A DNA stretch of 34,671 nucleotides from Synergistaceae bacterium (GTDB lineage Bacteria > Synergistota > Synergistia > Synergistales > Aminobacteriaceae). This document shows positions 15,676 to 23,161 of the stretch, in pieces. Under the pieces are notes generated by a model that saw only the letters and a list, made by a program, of their open reading frames with translations, was not told the origin of the DNA and ran no database searches. The stretch is taken from positions 1-34,671 of the forward strand of contig JAHDKR010000225.1 in the NCBI GenBank assembly GCA_018436785.1, given 5' to 3'. The number at the start of each line of letters is the position of its first letter. The first letter of the stretch is position 1. The position numbers and the translations under genes are program-made.

Positions 15676-16662
15676 ATGAAAAAAGTTGCTCTTGCGCTCA
15701 CGCTTCTGCTGCTTGTAACAGGTTCCGCACTGGCCGCATACCCTGAGAAGAATCTTCAGGGGTACATCATGTGGGGCGCCGGCGGCGCCATGGACAACGT
15801 CACCCGCGCTATCGTCCCCATCGCCCAGGAGCATCTGGGAAAGACGATTATTCTGCAAAACCGGACCGGCGCGACCGGCGCCATCGCGACCACCTTCGTG
15901 GCGAACCAGCCTGCGGACGGGTACAGTATCCTCTTCGGCGCGGAGAATCCGAATCTCTACAAGGTAACCGGTCTCTCCCAGATCGACTACGATCAGTTCG
16001 ACCCCGTCTTTCTGATGATGGCAAACGTCGGCGTGGTTCTCGTCGGGAAGGATTCCCCCTACACGACCTACAAGGAGCTTATCGAGGCCGCCGCTTCCGG
16101 GAAGACGATCACGATGGGCTCCACGGGACCGGGCGGGTTGCCATTCGTGGCCACGACGATGATCGAGAAGATTCACGATTTGAAGTTCAACAAGATGCAG
16201 TTCGACGGCGAAGGCCCCTGCATCACGGCGCTCATGGGCGGACATATCGACGCTGTGGCGGTTGGACTGCTTGCGGCGGCGAACTTCATCAAGTCCGATT
16301 CGGTGCGCGGGCTTGCCGTGATCTCCAAGGAGCGTATCGACAGCATTCCGGCAGTTCCCGCGATTACCGAGGCGTACGAAGAGTACGTACCCTACCTCCC
16401 GTGGGGAGCGTTTTTCGGCGCGTTTGTCCGCAAGGGAACTCCCGCAGAAGCCCTCGAAGCGCTTCAGTCAGCATTCCAGAAAGGGTATGAAGACCCGCGC
16501 TTCGATGAATTCGCGAAGAGTACCGGCGGCGTGAAACTCGGACTGACGGGTGAGAAGGCCCGCGAGTACATTCAGCAGAACAAGTCGGTCAGCGCGTGGC
16601 TTCTGCACGATGCAGGCGGAGCGAAGCACTCTCCGGAGGAATTCGGTATTCCCAGGCCGTAA
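15676..16662 (+). CDS. tctC: TTT transporter binding protein, second copy (TctC/Bug)
   Basis: A 328-residue periplasmic binding protein paralogous to the one before tctB. Residues 1-20 are a signal peptide ending ALA, and the mature part begins AYPEKNLQG exactly as in the first copy. Family segments IMWGAGGAMDN, QNRTGATGAIATT and GGAKHSPEEFGIP are present. The ATG at 15676 follows AAGGAGGAG; a GTG at 15646 lies before that site and is unlikely. The ligand-contact region after GLSQIDY differs from the first copy, which would suit a related but different carboxylate. It is followed by a perfect GC hairpin. Confidence 0.92.
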   Translation: MKKVALALTLLLLVTGSALAAYPEKNLQGYIMWGAGGAMDNVTRAIVPIAQEHLGKTIILQNRTGATGAIATTFVANQPADGYSILFGAENPNLYKVTGLSQIDYDQFDPVFLMMANVGVVLVGKDSPYTTYKELIEAAASGKTITMGSTGPGGLPFVATTMIEKIHDLKFNKMQFDGEGPCITALMGGHIDAVAVGLLAAANFIKSDSVRGLAVISKERIDSIPAVPAITEAYEEYVPYLPWGAFFGAFVRKGTPAEALEALQSAFQKGYEDPRFDEFAKSTGGVKLGLTGEKAREYIQQNKSVSAWLLHDAGGAKHSPEEFGIPRP

Positions 16663-16673
16663 CGAGAGAAGGT

Positions 16674-16698
16674 GGAGCGCCCCGGCAAGGGGCGCTCC
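16674..16698 (+). repeat. Perfect hairpin after the second tctC
   Basis: GGAGCGCCCC (16674-16683) and GGGGCGCTCC (16689-16698) are exact complements around GGCAA. A T7 run appears only 30 nt later, just before the next gene, so it is more likely a stabilising or attenuating hairpin than a full terminator. Confidence 0.75.
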
Positions 16699-16759
16699 CT
16701 ATGACGAATGCCGTCGTTCGAGAACGTTTTTTTACATTCGGAGGAGGAGAGTACGGATT

Positions 16760-17587
16760 ATGCAGCCTCAATTTTCCCTGGCGCAGCTTACGGTGCTGAA
16801 GACGTCGCCTGCCGAGATCTCGCGGATTGCAGCGGATTGCGGATACGACTATGTGAGCATGCGGCAGATATATATGGGGCTCCCCGAGGAGCCCGATTAC
16901 GATCTCTCGAAGAATAAAAAACTGATGGCGGAGACGAAGGCCGTCTTCGCAGATACGGGTATCAAGCTGCTTGACATCGAACTCGCGAGGATATTCGACG
17001 GCATGGACGTCAAAAAGTACGAACCCGCAATGACGACGGCTGTCGAGCTGGGGGGCAAGCATGTCCTGAGCAGCATCTGGACGCTCGACCGGGAGTACGC
17101 CATAGAGCGCTTCGCGGAGTTGTGCGATCTCGCCGCCCAGTACGGCCTGACCGTCGAGCTGGAGTATGTTCCCATCGCCGGGGTCAGGACGCTGGGCGGC
17201 GCAGTCGATGTGCTCCGGAAGGTCAACCGGAAGAACGCAGGACTGATGATCGACATCCATCACTTTCACAGGGCACAGGACAACCCGGCGGAACTTGCGA
17301 AGCTGCCGAAGGAGTGGTTCCGCTTTGCGCATCTCTGCGACGCGCCCGCGGAAATCCCCTCGGAACAGACGGAAATGGTACGGATTCTCAGGGAGGCCAG
17401 ATCGTATGTGGGGGAGGGGGGGATCGACATCGCCCCGATTCTGAACGCGATGCCCGTAGTCCCCTACTCGATCGAGCTGCCGAACCTGGAGCGCGTGGCG
17501 GAGTCGGGGTACGCTGAGCATGCACGCCGCTGTCTGGAGTCGGCGAAAGCCTTCTGCGCCGGACATCTCAAGGGCCGTTCAGAGTAG
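16760..17587 (+). CDS. Xylose-isomerase-like TIM-barrel protein
   Basis: A 275-residue protein of the sugar phosphate isomerase/epimerase (AP endonuclease 2) family. The barrel-end metal ligands expected for this fold are visible as E135 in TVELEYVP, D165 in LMIDIHHFH, H191 in FAHLCDAP and E239 in YSIELPN. Relatives include the inosose dehydratase IolE, the isomerase IolI and dehydroshikimate dehydratases, so isomerisation or dehydration of a ketose or cyclic polyol is likely. ATG 16760 follows GGAGGAGGA; longer frames run through the tctC gene. It sits between TTT genes and aroE/aroQ-like genes and probably acts in the same pathway. No oxygen-dependent ring-cleavage gene is present. Confidence 0.82.
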   Translation: MQPQFSLAQLTVLKTSPAEISRIAADCGYDYVSMRQIYMGLPEEPDYDLSKNKKLMAETKAVFADTGIKLLDIELARIFDGMDVKKYEPAMTTAVELGGKHVLSSIWTLDREYAIERFAELCDLAAQYGLTVELEYVPIAGVRTLGGAVDVLRKVNRKNAGLMIDIHHFHRAQDNPAELAKLPKEWFRFAHLCDAPAEIPSEQTEMVRILREARSYVGEGGIDIAPILNAMPVVPYSIELPNLERVAESGYAEHARRCLESAKAFCAGHLKGRSE

Positions 17588-17609
17588 GCCGGGAAAGGAG
17601 TTCGAGAAT

Positions 17610-18503
17610 ATGTTCAACGCGAAGGTGAACACGCGATTCTTCGGTCTTCTGGGCAACCCGGTGGGACAGAGCGCCGCGCCCTTTATGCATAACAGCGTCT
17701 ACCAGAAACTGGGACTCGACATGCTCTACGTTCCACTTGAGCTGGAGATGGAGAGTCTTGAAACAGTGGTTCGCACCATGCAGCTCTTCAATTATGCGGG
17801 CACGGGCGTTACGATGCCCTTCAAGACACAGGTCCACAAGTACGTCGACGGACTGGCCGACTCCGCAAGGTACACCGAGGTGGTCAACACCATCGTCATA
17901 GAGAAAGACGGACGAAAGATCGGTCATAATACCGACGGAACGGGTTTTGTCGAGTCGCTTGAGAAACAGGCCGGGCTGAACATCCCGGATCACCAATATC
18001 TTCTCCTCGGCTCGGGGGGCGCCGCGACCGCGATCGCCTGCGCTCTCGCGATGAGAGGGGCGACGGCGATGCGTTCGATCTGCATCCGGCAGGACTACTC
18101 CTATGCGGAGACGCTCTACACAAGGGTGAACGCTCATTTCCCGGGCGTCTGCGAGATCGACGAGATGAACGACACAACGATTCGCAAGGGGCTGGAGGAG
18201 TTTGATGTCATCATCCACGCGACAAAAGTCGGGCTCTACCCGAAGACCGGCGACATCCTCTTCGATCCGGCGCTTCTGAGTTCGTCACATCTCGTGTGCG
18301 ACGTGGTCTATGTCCCCATGGAGACAAAACTTCTCGTAGAGGCGGAGAAGCGAGGATGCCGCACTCTCTCCGGCCTGTGGATGAACGTCTACCAGGCGGC
18401 GGAGCAGATGCGTCTCTGGGCGGGTATTGAAGAGCCTCCTATTGACTTCATGTACCAGTGCGGTATTGAATATCTTCGAAGAGAAGGTAAACTGACAGCC
18501 TGA
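17610..18503 (+). CDS. Shikimate dehydrogenase-like protein (AroE family)
   Basis: A 297-residue AroE-family NAD(P)-dependent dehydrogenase. Counting a constant offset of seven against E. coli AroE, the catalytic pair K65/D102 is present as K72 and D109 and N86 as N93. S14 is S21, but S16, which helps hold the shikimate carboxylate, is A23 (GQSAAP instead of HSxSP). The nucleotide motif GSGGAATAIA is at 134-143 and the C-terminal QAAEQ segment is kept. AAAGGAG precedes ATG 17610, and the gene is 22 nt after the TIM-barrel gene. Position and the altered serine suggest a catabolic dehydrogenase for a shikimate- or quinate-like compound rather than the biosynthetic AroE. Confidence 0.85.
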   Translation: MFNAKVNTRFFGLLGNPVGQSAAPFMHNSVYQKLGLDMLYVPLELEMESLETVVRTMQLFNYAGTGVTMPFKTQVHKYVDGLADSARYTEVVNTIVIEKDGRKIGHNTDGTGFVESLEKQAGLNIPDHQYLLLGSGGAATAIACALAMRGATAMRSICIRQDYSYAETLYTRVNAHFPGVCEIDEMNDTTIRKGLEEFDVIIHATKVGLYPKTGDILFDPALLSSSHLVCDVVYVPMETKLLVEAEKRGCRTLSGLWMNVYQAAEQMRLWAGIEEPPIDFMYQCGIEYLRREGKLTA

Positions 18504-18504
18504 G

Positions 18505-18524
18505 CTTCCCACGAGAGTGGGAGC
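18505..18524 (+). repeat. Short palindrome between aroE-like and iclR genes
   Basis: TCCCAC-GAGA-GTGGGA is a perfect 6-bp inverted repeat directly after the aroE-like stop and before the ribosome site of the second iclR gene. It could be a small hairpin or an operator. It does not fit the T-N-C-C-G-N6-G-G-G-A-N pattern of the other sites. Confidence 0.4.
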
Positions 18525-18547
18525 GGGGCGTTCTAGAGGGGGATGTC

Positions 18548-19345
18548 ATGCAAGGGCATACAACAGACGAAAAAACGACCGTGACCGGAACCGGGGAGGA
18601 AAAGTCTGTCCGTTCAGTGGAACGGGCGTTTTCCATCCTGATGTGCTTCACTCTCGACGAGGACGAGCTGACGCTGATGGATATCGCACGGAAGATGCAC
18701 CTTCCGACGACGACAGTCTCTCGAATGGTGAACACCCTAGTAGGTCTCGGCTTCCTCGAAAAAAGTCCCGGGAAGACCTACTCGCTCGGAGCGAATCTGT
18801 ACTATTTGGGGGCTGTCGCACGGAACCATTTTAAACTGCAGAAGATAGTCTACCCATATATGAAGCAGGTTCGCGATACGACAAAGGAGGCGGTGTCGCT
18901 CTACGTTCTCGACGGGGATGCTCGGGTGTGCTACGAACATGTGGAGAGTCTTCTCAGCATGCGTTGCGTGGTCCGTGTCGGAGACCGTTTCCCTCTGTGG
19001 GCGGGAGCTTCGGGCAAGTGCCTCTTGGCGTACGCCGACCCTGAACTTGTGGACCGCGAACTCGCGAAGGCGAAGCCGATAACGCCGACCACGATAATAT
19101 CGAGGGAGGCGTTCCTGGCCGACCTTGAGACGATCCGCAAAAAAGGACACGCAATCAGCTACGGGGAACGCGAGGAGGGAATTACCTCCATCGCCGTTCC
19201 TGTGTTCCACCCGAAAAACAAAGTGACAACCGTGTTCTCCGTCGCCGGTCCGTCGGTTCGCTTTACCGACGAAATTATCGAAGAGCTGCTTCCTGTGGTG
19301 AAGGCGATGACGGAGGAGATTTCAAGGAGCCTTTCCTACAGGTAA
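18548..19345 (+). CDS. IclR-family transcriptional regulator (second)
   Basis: A 265-residue IclR regulator. After a polar N-terminal tail of about 20 residues, the winged helix-turn-helix spans about 22-80 (SVRSVERAFSILMCF, then LPTTTVSRMVNTLVGLGFL). The effector domain follows with VGDRFPLWAGASGKCLLAY and ends EEISRSLSYR. GAGGGGGA precedes the ATG. It lies 44 nt after the aroE-like stop and is followed by the aroQ-like gene, so it is probably transcribed with the pathway it controls. It or the other IclR protein may bind the shared motif at sites A-D. The effector is unknown. Confidence 0.91.
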   Translation: MQGHTTDEKTTVTGTGEEKSVRSVERAFSILMCFTLDEDELTLMDIARKMHLPTTTVSRMVNTLVGLGFLEKSPGKTYSLGANLYYLGAVARNHFKLQKIVYPYMKQVRDTTKEAVSLYVLDGDARVCYEHVESLLSMRCVVRVGDRFPLWAGASGKCLLAYADPELVDRELAKAKPITPTTIISREAFLADLETIRKKGHAISYGEREEGITSIAVPVFHPKNKVTTVFSVAGPSVRFTDEIIEELLPVVKAMTEEISRSLSYR

Positions 19346-19425
19346 CGAGTTCTTTGCTTCGTTGGGCTCCATCATAGAAAACGTTCAGTCGACTCGAACA
19401 ACGAAAGGGAGATGGAAACAGGGCC

Positions 19426-19869
19426 ATGAAGAGAATACTCATGCTTCACGGTGTGAATCATAATATGTTCGGAAAGCGCGATCCGGCGCAGTACGGAACG
19501 ATAACGCTCGACGAGATCGACGAGAAGCTGCGCACGCTGGGCGCCGAGCTTGGCGTCGAGGTTGTCGGCTTTCAGACGAATTCCGAAGGCGCGATGTGCG
19601 AACGGATTCATCAGGCCTTTCAGGAGGGCATGGACGGCGTCATTATCAATGCGGGGGCATGGACGCACTACAGCTACGCGATTCGGGACGCCTTGGCGAT
19701 CCTGACTGTTCCCGTGGCGGAGATACACATGTCGAATATCCACGCCAGGGAGGAATTCCGGCATCGTTCAGTCTTTGCGGAGGTCGTAAAGGGGCAGATC
19801 TGCGGTTTCGGCCTCGACAGCTATCTGTTGGGCCTGCGCGCGGTCGTCAGCGCGATAGGCGGCGCGTAG
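19426..19869 (+). CDS. Type II 3-dehydroquinate dehydratase-like protein (AroQ family)
   Basis: A 147-residue protein of the type II dehydroquinase family, normal length. Active-site residues are kept: N13, R18 and Y23 in the flexible lid (GKRDPAQYG), N75 and H81 in INAGAWTHYS, E99 and H101 in EIHMSN, and R108 in HARE. The usual NPGAYTHTS motif is changed to NAGAWTHYS, and the start GPNLN is GVNHN. Dehydroquinase interconverts 3-dehydroquinate and 3-dehydroshikimate. With the AroE-like protein and the TIM-barrel protein next to a carboxylate transporter, a catabolic role on quinate/shikimate-like compounds is likelier than aromatic amino-acid synthesis. Ligand-side changes leave room for another substrate. 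Confidence 0.85.
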   Translation: MKRILMLHGVNHNMFGKRDPAQYGTITLDEIDEKLRTLGAELGVEVVGFQTNSEGAMCERIHQAFQEGMDGVIINAGAWTHYSYAIRDALAILTVPVAEIHMSNIHAREEFRHRSVFAEVVKGQICGFGLDSYLLGLRAVVSAIGGA

Positions 19870-19884
19870 CAAACAACACTTCGA

Positions 19885-19929
19885 GAGGGAGTGGGAGGGG
19901 CGACTTCGCCCCTCCCACTCCCTCTTATT
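19885..19929. terminator. Strong bidirectional terminator
   Basis: GAGGGAGTGGGAGGGGCG (19885-19902) and its exact complement (19907-19924) form an 18-bp perfect stem with an ACTT loop, followed by TTATTT. It lies between the convergent aroQ-like and feoB genes and ends the rightward cluster. It may also serve feoB from the other strand. Confidence 0.93.
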
Positions 19930-19938
19930 TGACTCGCT

Positions 19939-21714
19939 TCAGAAGTGAATCGAGAGCAACAGGCGAACAGCTGTTCCGGCGACAAGAGCGGAGAAAACCA
20001 TGATCCCCATGGAGGCCGCCATTCTACGCCCGCCGAGCTCCTTCCAGAGAACGATGAAGGTGGCGATGCACGGGAAGGTCATCGACAGCGTCACTGTGGC
20101 GACGACAAGCTGTACCGGCGAGAGTCCGAGCGCGCCGAGCATCCCCATTGCCACGTCCTTTCGCAGGATACCGAGGAGAATGGGACCGGACGCCTCGGCC
20201 GGGAGACCGAGCAGGCCGTTGAAGACAGGGGCAAGAAGTCTCGAAAGAAATGCGGTAACGCCTGTCGAGTCGAGGAGACCAACGACGAGAATGCCTCCAA
20301 GGACAAGCGGCACAGCTTCGAGGAGAAATCCGCGGATTCGTATCCAGAGCTTCAGTCCAAGCGATTTGAACGACGGGATGCGGTAGGGTGGGATCTCCAC
20401 GATAAGTTCCGGACTGAATCCGGGGAGAATGGAGTGCAACAGGCGCCCAAGTATGAGCCACGAAAGGATGAGCGTTGCATAGACGGCAAAAACCCACCGC
20501 ATGCCGAGCCGTCCGACCGTTCCCAGTATCATCGCCTGAAGTCCGGCGCAGGGTATTGCGACCGAGATAAGGGTCGCGGCGATGAACCGCTCCCGGTCGG
20601 AGTCCAGCACCCTGGTGGCGAGGATACCCGGGACGTTGCAGCCAAGCCCGAGCAACGAGGGGACGATGGCGAAGCCGTGGAGGCCCATTCGGTGAAGAAG
20701 GGCGTCGAAGATGACGGCGAGGCGCGGGAGGTAACCGAAGTCCTCGAGGAGGCTGAGGACGAAGTAAAACGCTGCGACATACGGCAGGACCATCGCCAGG
20801 GGGACGTATAAACCGGTGGTGAGCAGGCCGAAGCTCTGCTCGAAGTCGATGTGCCCGTCGATGAGGCGGCCGACGACGATGTCATGGAAAAGCCCTTCCC
20901 CTCCCAGAAACAAGGAAAGACGCTCGGCTACAGGGAGCAGCCACGCTTCAAAGAGCGGGTCGAAAAATTCGTCGATGATTCCCTCTCCAAGGAAGCGAAT
21001 GGAGGCAAAGCTCGCGACGATGACGAGAACTCCTATAATCAGTCCCCAAAAAGAGTCCACGGAAGCGTCCTCAAGCTTGTCGAGGAGCGTGTGGTGCCTG
21101 TGACTGACTCTCTGGACCTGTTCGATTATCTCACCGATGGCGCTCCAGCGCTCTTCCCTGCCGGGAACGCCGGTTTCGGAAGCGTACCCTCCGGGGAGCG
21201 CGATCCTGGCGGGACGGGCTTCCGGGAGACGGTCCAGCAGACGGCTGATTCCCTGTCCGGTCACTGCGACCGTAGGGACGACTGGAACGCCGAGCAGTCT
21301 TTCCAACGCCTCGGGATCGACGTCAATTCCCTTGTGGCGGGCTTCGTCGACCATATTGAGCGCGATGATAACCGGCAGGCGCCGCTCCATCGTCTGGAAG
21401 GCGAGAAAGAGGTTGCGTTCCAGGGCCGTCGCGTCGAGAACAAGCACGGCAACATCCGCTCCCTCGTTGACCATTCGTTCCGCTACTTCCTCGGCTTCGT
21501 TCGTAGGCGAGAGCGTGTACGCTCCGGGAACGTCGATTACACGCCACACATCGCCGCTCCGGCGAAGCCAGCCTTCCAGGAATCCAACGGTCGTGCCGGG
21601 GTAGTTTGACGAAACGGCGTGAACGCCTGTGATACGGGTGAAGAGGGCGCTCTTGCCGACGTTCGGGTTGCCGACGAGCAGAAGCTTTTTACTCTCGTTC
21701 CGCACTTCGTCCAT
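19939..21714 (-). CDS. feoB: Ferrous iron transport protein B
   Basis: A 591-residue FeoB, compact against the 650-770 residues of many homologues. The N-terminal GTPase has G1 GNPNVGKS at 15-22, G2 YPGTT, G3 DVPGAY and G4 NMVD. The membrane part carries the Gate motifs, including SLLGLGCNVPGILATR and the C-terminal TFPCIATFIVLWKELG, each with the conserved cysteine. It imports Fe(II) across the inner membrane. Its start overlaps the end of feoA by 26 nt. The short length comes from a reduced linker and C-terminus. Identity is certain. Confidence 0.95.
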   Translation of the reverse strand: MDEVRNESKKLLLVGNPNVGKSALFTRITGVHAVSSNYPGTTVGFLEGWLRRSGDVWRVIDVPGAYTLSPTNEAEEVAERMVNEGADVAVLVLDATALERNLFLAFQTMERRLPVIIALNMVDEARHKGIDVDPEALERLLGVPVVPTVAVTGQGISRLLDRLPEARPARIALPGGYASETGVPGREERWSAIGEIIEQVQRVSHRHHTLLDKLEDASVDSFWGLIIGVLVIVASFASIRFLGEGIIDEFFDPLFEAWLLPVAERLSLFLGGEGLFHDIVVGRLIDGHIDFEQSFGLLTTGLYVPLAMVLPYVAAFYFVLSLLEDFGYLPRLAVIFDALLHRMGLHGFAIVPSLLGLGCNVPGILATRVLDSDRERFIAATLISVAIPCAGLQAMILGTVGRLGMRWVFAVYATLILSWLILGRLLHSILPGFSPELIVEIPPYRIPSFKSLGLKLWIRIRGFLLEAVPLVLGGILVVGLLDSTGVTAFLSRLLAPVFNGLLGLPAEASGPILLGILRKDVAMGMLGALGLSPVQLVVATVTLSMTFPCIATFIVLWKELGGRRMAASMGIMVFSALVAGTAVRLLLSIHF

Positions 21715-22048
21715 GAGCGCGCTCTCTTTCTTTCACGGGAACAACCAGTACGTGTGACGAAATATTCCATCCGACGGCTATCTGTCGCCCGTCGAGAAGC
21801 AGTGTTACCGGTCCGTGAAAGGGCATCCCGGACACTTTTTCAACGATCTTGCCGACGCGAAGCCCAAGAGCTTCAAGCCGTGCGGCACAGCATGAAGATC
21901 CTGTCTCCGCTGCGTTGTGCAGCGGAGACAGGATCTTGACAATCCGGGCCAAAGAACCGTTCGGGAGGTCGCGCAACGAAAGCGTCGTGTTGCCGTCCTT
22001 CCTTTGCGGGCGTTTCAAGGAGCGGGCGACACGTTGGAGGAGGTTCAC
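21689..22048 (-). CDS. feoA: Ferrous iron transport protein A (FeoA)
   Basis: A FeoA-like SH3-fold protein of about 119 residues, starting from GTG 22048, which lies about 12 nt after AAGGGGG and just beyond the rlmN stop. The FeoA core begins near TLSLRDLPNGSLARIV and continues with LEALGLRVGKIVEKVSGMPFHGPVTLLLDG. A segment near KILSPLHNAAETGSS between these two parts is longer than the usual FeoA loop and is encoded by a perfect 19-bp inverted repeat. FeoA stimulates FeoB. The start is uncertain because no ATG is available. Confidence 0.78.
   Translation of the reverse strand: MNLLQRVARSLKRPQRKDGNTTLSLRDLPNGSLARIVKILSPLHNAAETGSSCCAARLEALGLRVGKIVEKVSGMPFHGPVTLLLDGRQIAVGWNISSHVLVVPVKERERAHGRSAERE
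21895..21937. repeat. Perfect 19-bp inverted repeat inside feoA
   Basis: The arms at 21895-21913 and 21919-21937 are exact complements around GTTGT. The left arm begins AAGATCCTGTCTCC. It falls in the FeoA loop between the first strand and the LEALGL helix. Both strands therefore encode KILSPL and AAETGS segments. It may be a palindromic insertion in frame, or a hairpin acting on feoA-feoB expression. Confidence 0.85.
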
Positions 22049-22064
22049 TCTTCTGACGACCCCC

Positions 22065-23111
22065 TTACATGCTCTGCGCCCGCAGTTGGCCGCAGGCAGC
22101 GTCGATGTCCGTTCCTTTTTCCTTGCGGATCTCGTTTTCGATGCCGAGTTTGGCAAGAATGGCTGCGAACTCCTTGATGCGCTCCGTCGTCGAACGCTGA
22201 AATCCCTGCTCCCCCGGCTGCAGGAGTGCGATCGGATTGTACGGTATCAGGTTCACGTAGACGCCGAGCCCCGAAAGAATGGCGGCCATTTCGTAGGCGT
22301 GCTCAGGCTCGTCGTTGACTTTTTGCAGCATGACGTATTCGATCGTGATCCGTTCCCCTGTCTTGTCTTTGTAGGCCTTCAGCGCGTCGATGAGCGAGCC
22401 CAGAGAGTGCTTCCTGTTCACCGGCATTATTTTGCTCCGCAGCACGTCGTTCGGCGCGTGGAGGGAGACGGAAAGACGCACCGGAATCGGGAAGTCCGCC
22501 AGTTCCAAAATGCCTGGAACGACGCCGGATGTCGAGATTGTGATGTGGCGCGCCCCCAGGTTGCGCATCTTTGACGAATTCAGAATCCGGATCGACTTGA
22601 ACACTTCGGCGGAATTCAGGAAAGGTTCGCCCATCCCCATATAGACCACGTTATTGATGTTTTCTCCAATGCGTTTTTCCATCGCCAGGAACTGCCCGAC
22701 GATCTCGCCGGCGCTGAGGTTGCGCGTGAAACCCGATTTTCCTGTGGCGCAGAAGGAGCAGTTCAGAGGACACCCCACCTGGCTGGAGATGCAGGCTGTC
22801 ATATGCGAGCCGTGCGACAGCAGGACGGATTCGATCCGCTCTCCGTCGTAAAGCTGCCAGAGGAATTTTTTCGTGCCGTCCTTCGACGTATCCTCGCGGA
22901 CGGCGATCGGGGGAAGGATCATCAGTTCGTAAACGAGCTTCTCCCGCAGATCCTTCGAGAGGTTGGTCATCTCGTGAACATTGAAGACTTTTTTGTCGTA
23001 GATCCACTGGCAGAGCTGGTCGGCTCTGTAGCGTGGAAGCTTCCACCTTGTGACGCTTGTCTCGATCCACTCTTCGTACGAGAGATCGAGGGCGTTAACG
23101 CTTTCGTTCAT
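22065..23111 (-). CDS. rlmN: Dual-specificity 23S rRNA/tRNA adenine C2 methyltransferase RlmN
   Basis: A 348-residue radical-SAM methyltransferase that methylates C2 of A2503 in 23S rRNA and A37 in some tRNAs. The [4Fe-4S] cysteines are C114, C118 and C121 in VGCPLNCSFC, the SAM motif GMGEP follows, and the methyl-carrying cysteine is C340 in DIDAACGQL. ATG 23111 is chosen because AGGAGG lies just upstream; a start eight codons earlier lies before that site. feoA begins 16 nt after its stop, so rlmN-feoA-feoB form one transcription unit, an unusual but not unknown pairing. Confidence 0.94.
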   Translation of the reverse strand: MNESVNALDLSYEEWIETSVTRWKLPRYRADQLCQWIYDKKVFNVHEMTNLSKDLREKLVYELMILPPIAVREDTSKDGTKKFLWQLYDGERIESVLLSHGSHMTACISSQVGCPLNCSFCATGKSGFTRNLSAGEIVGQFLAMEKRIGENINNVVYMGMGEPFLNSAEVFKSIRILNSSKMRNLGARHITISTSGVVPGILELADFPIPVRLSVSLHAPNDVLRSKIMPVNRKHSLGSLIDALKAYKDKTGERITIEYVMLQKVNDEPEHAYEMAAILSGLGVYVNLIPYNPIALLQPGEQGFQRSTTERIKEFAAILAKLGIENEIRKEKGTDIDAACGQLRAQSM

Positions 23112-23126
23112 ACCGCTGCCTCCTGA

Positions 23127-23142
23127 GGCGTTCAAGAACGCC
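23127..23142. repeat. Palindrome in the rlmN leader
   Basis: GGCGTTCAAGAACGCC is a perfect palindrome with 7-bp arms, two bases before the rlmN ribosome site in the transcript. It could be a hairpin that modulates translation, or a protein-binding site. Confidence 0.55.
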
Positions 23143-23161
23143 GTTTCAATTCTAACACTGA

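Noticed and set aside
17805..17830. PFK in place of PHK in the AroE-like catalytic lysine motif as a sign of altered function
   Set aside because: E. coli AroE itself has PFK at this place, so it is normal variation.
18505..18524. Palindrome before the second iclR as another copy of the shared operator
   Set aside because: The perfect TCCCAC/GTGGGA repeat lacks the C-C-G and spacing of sites A-D; no promoter is visible beside it.
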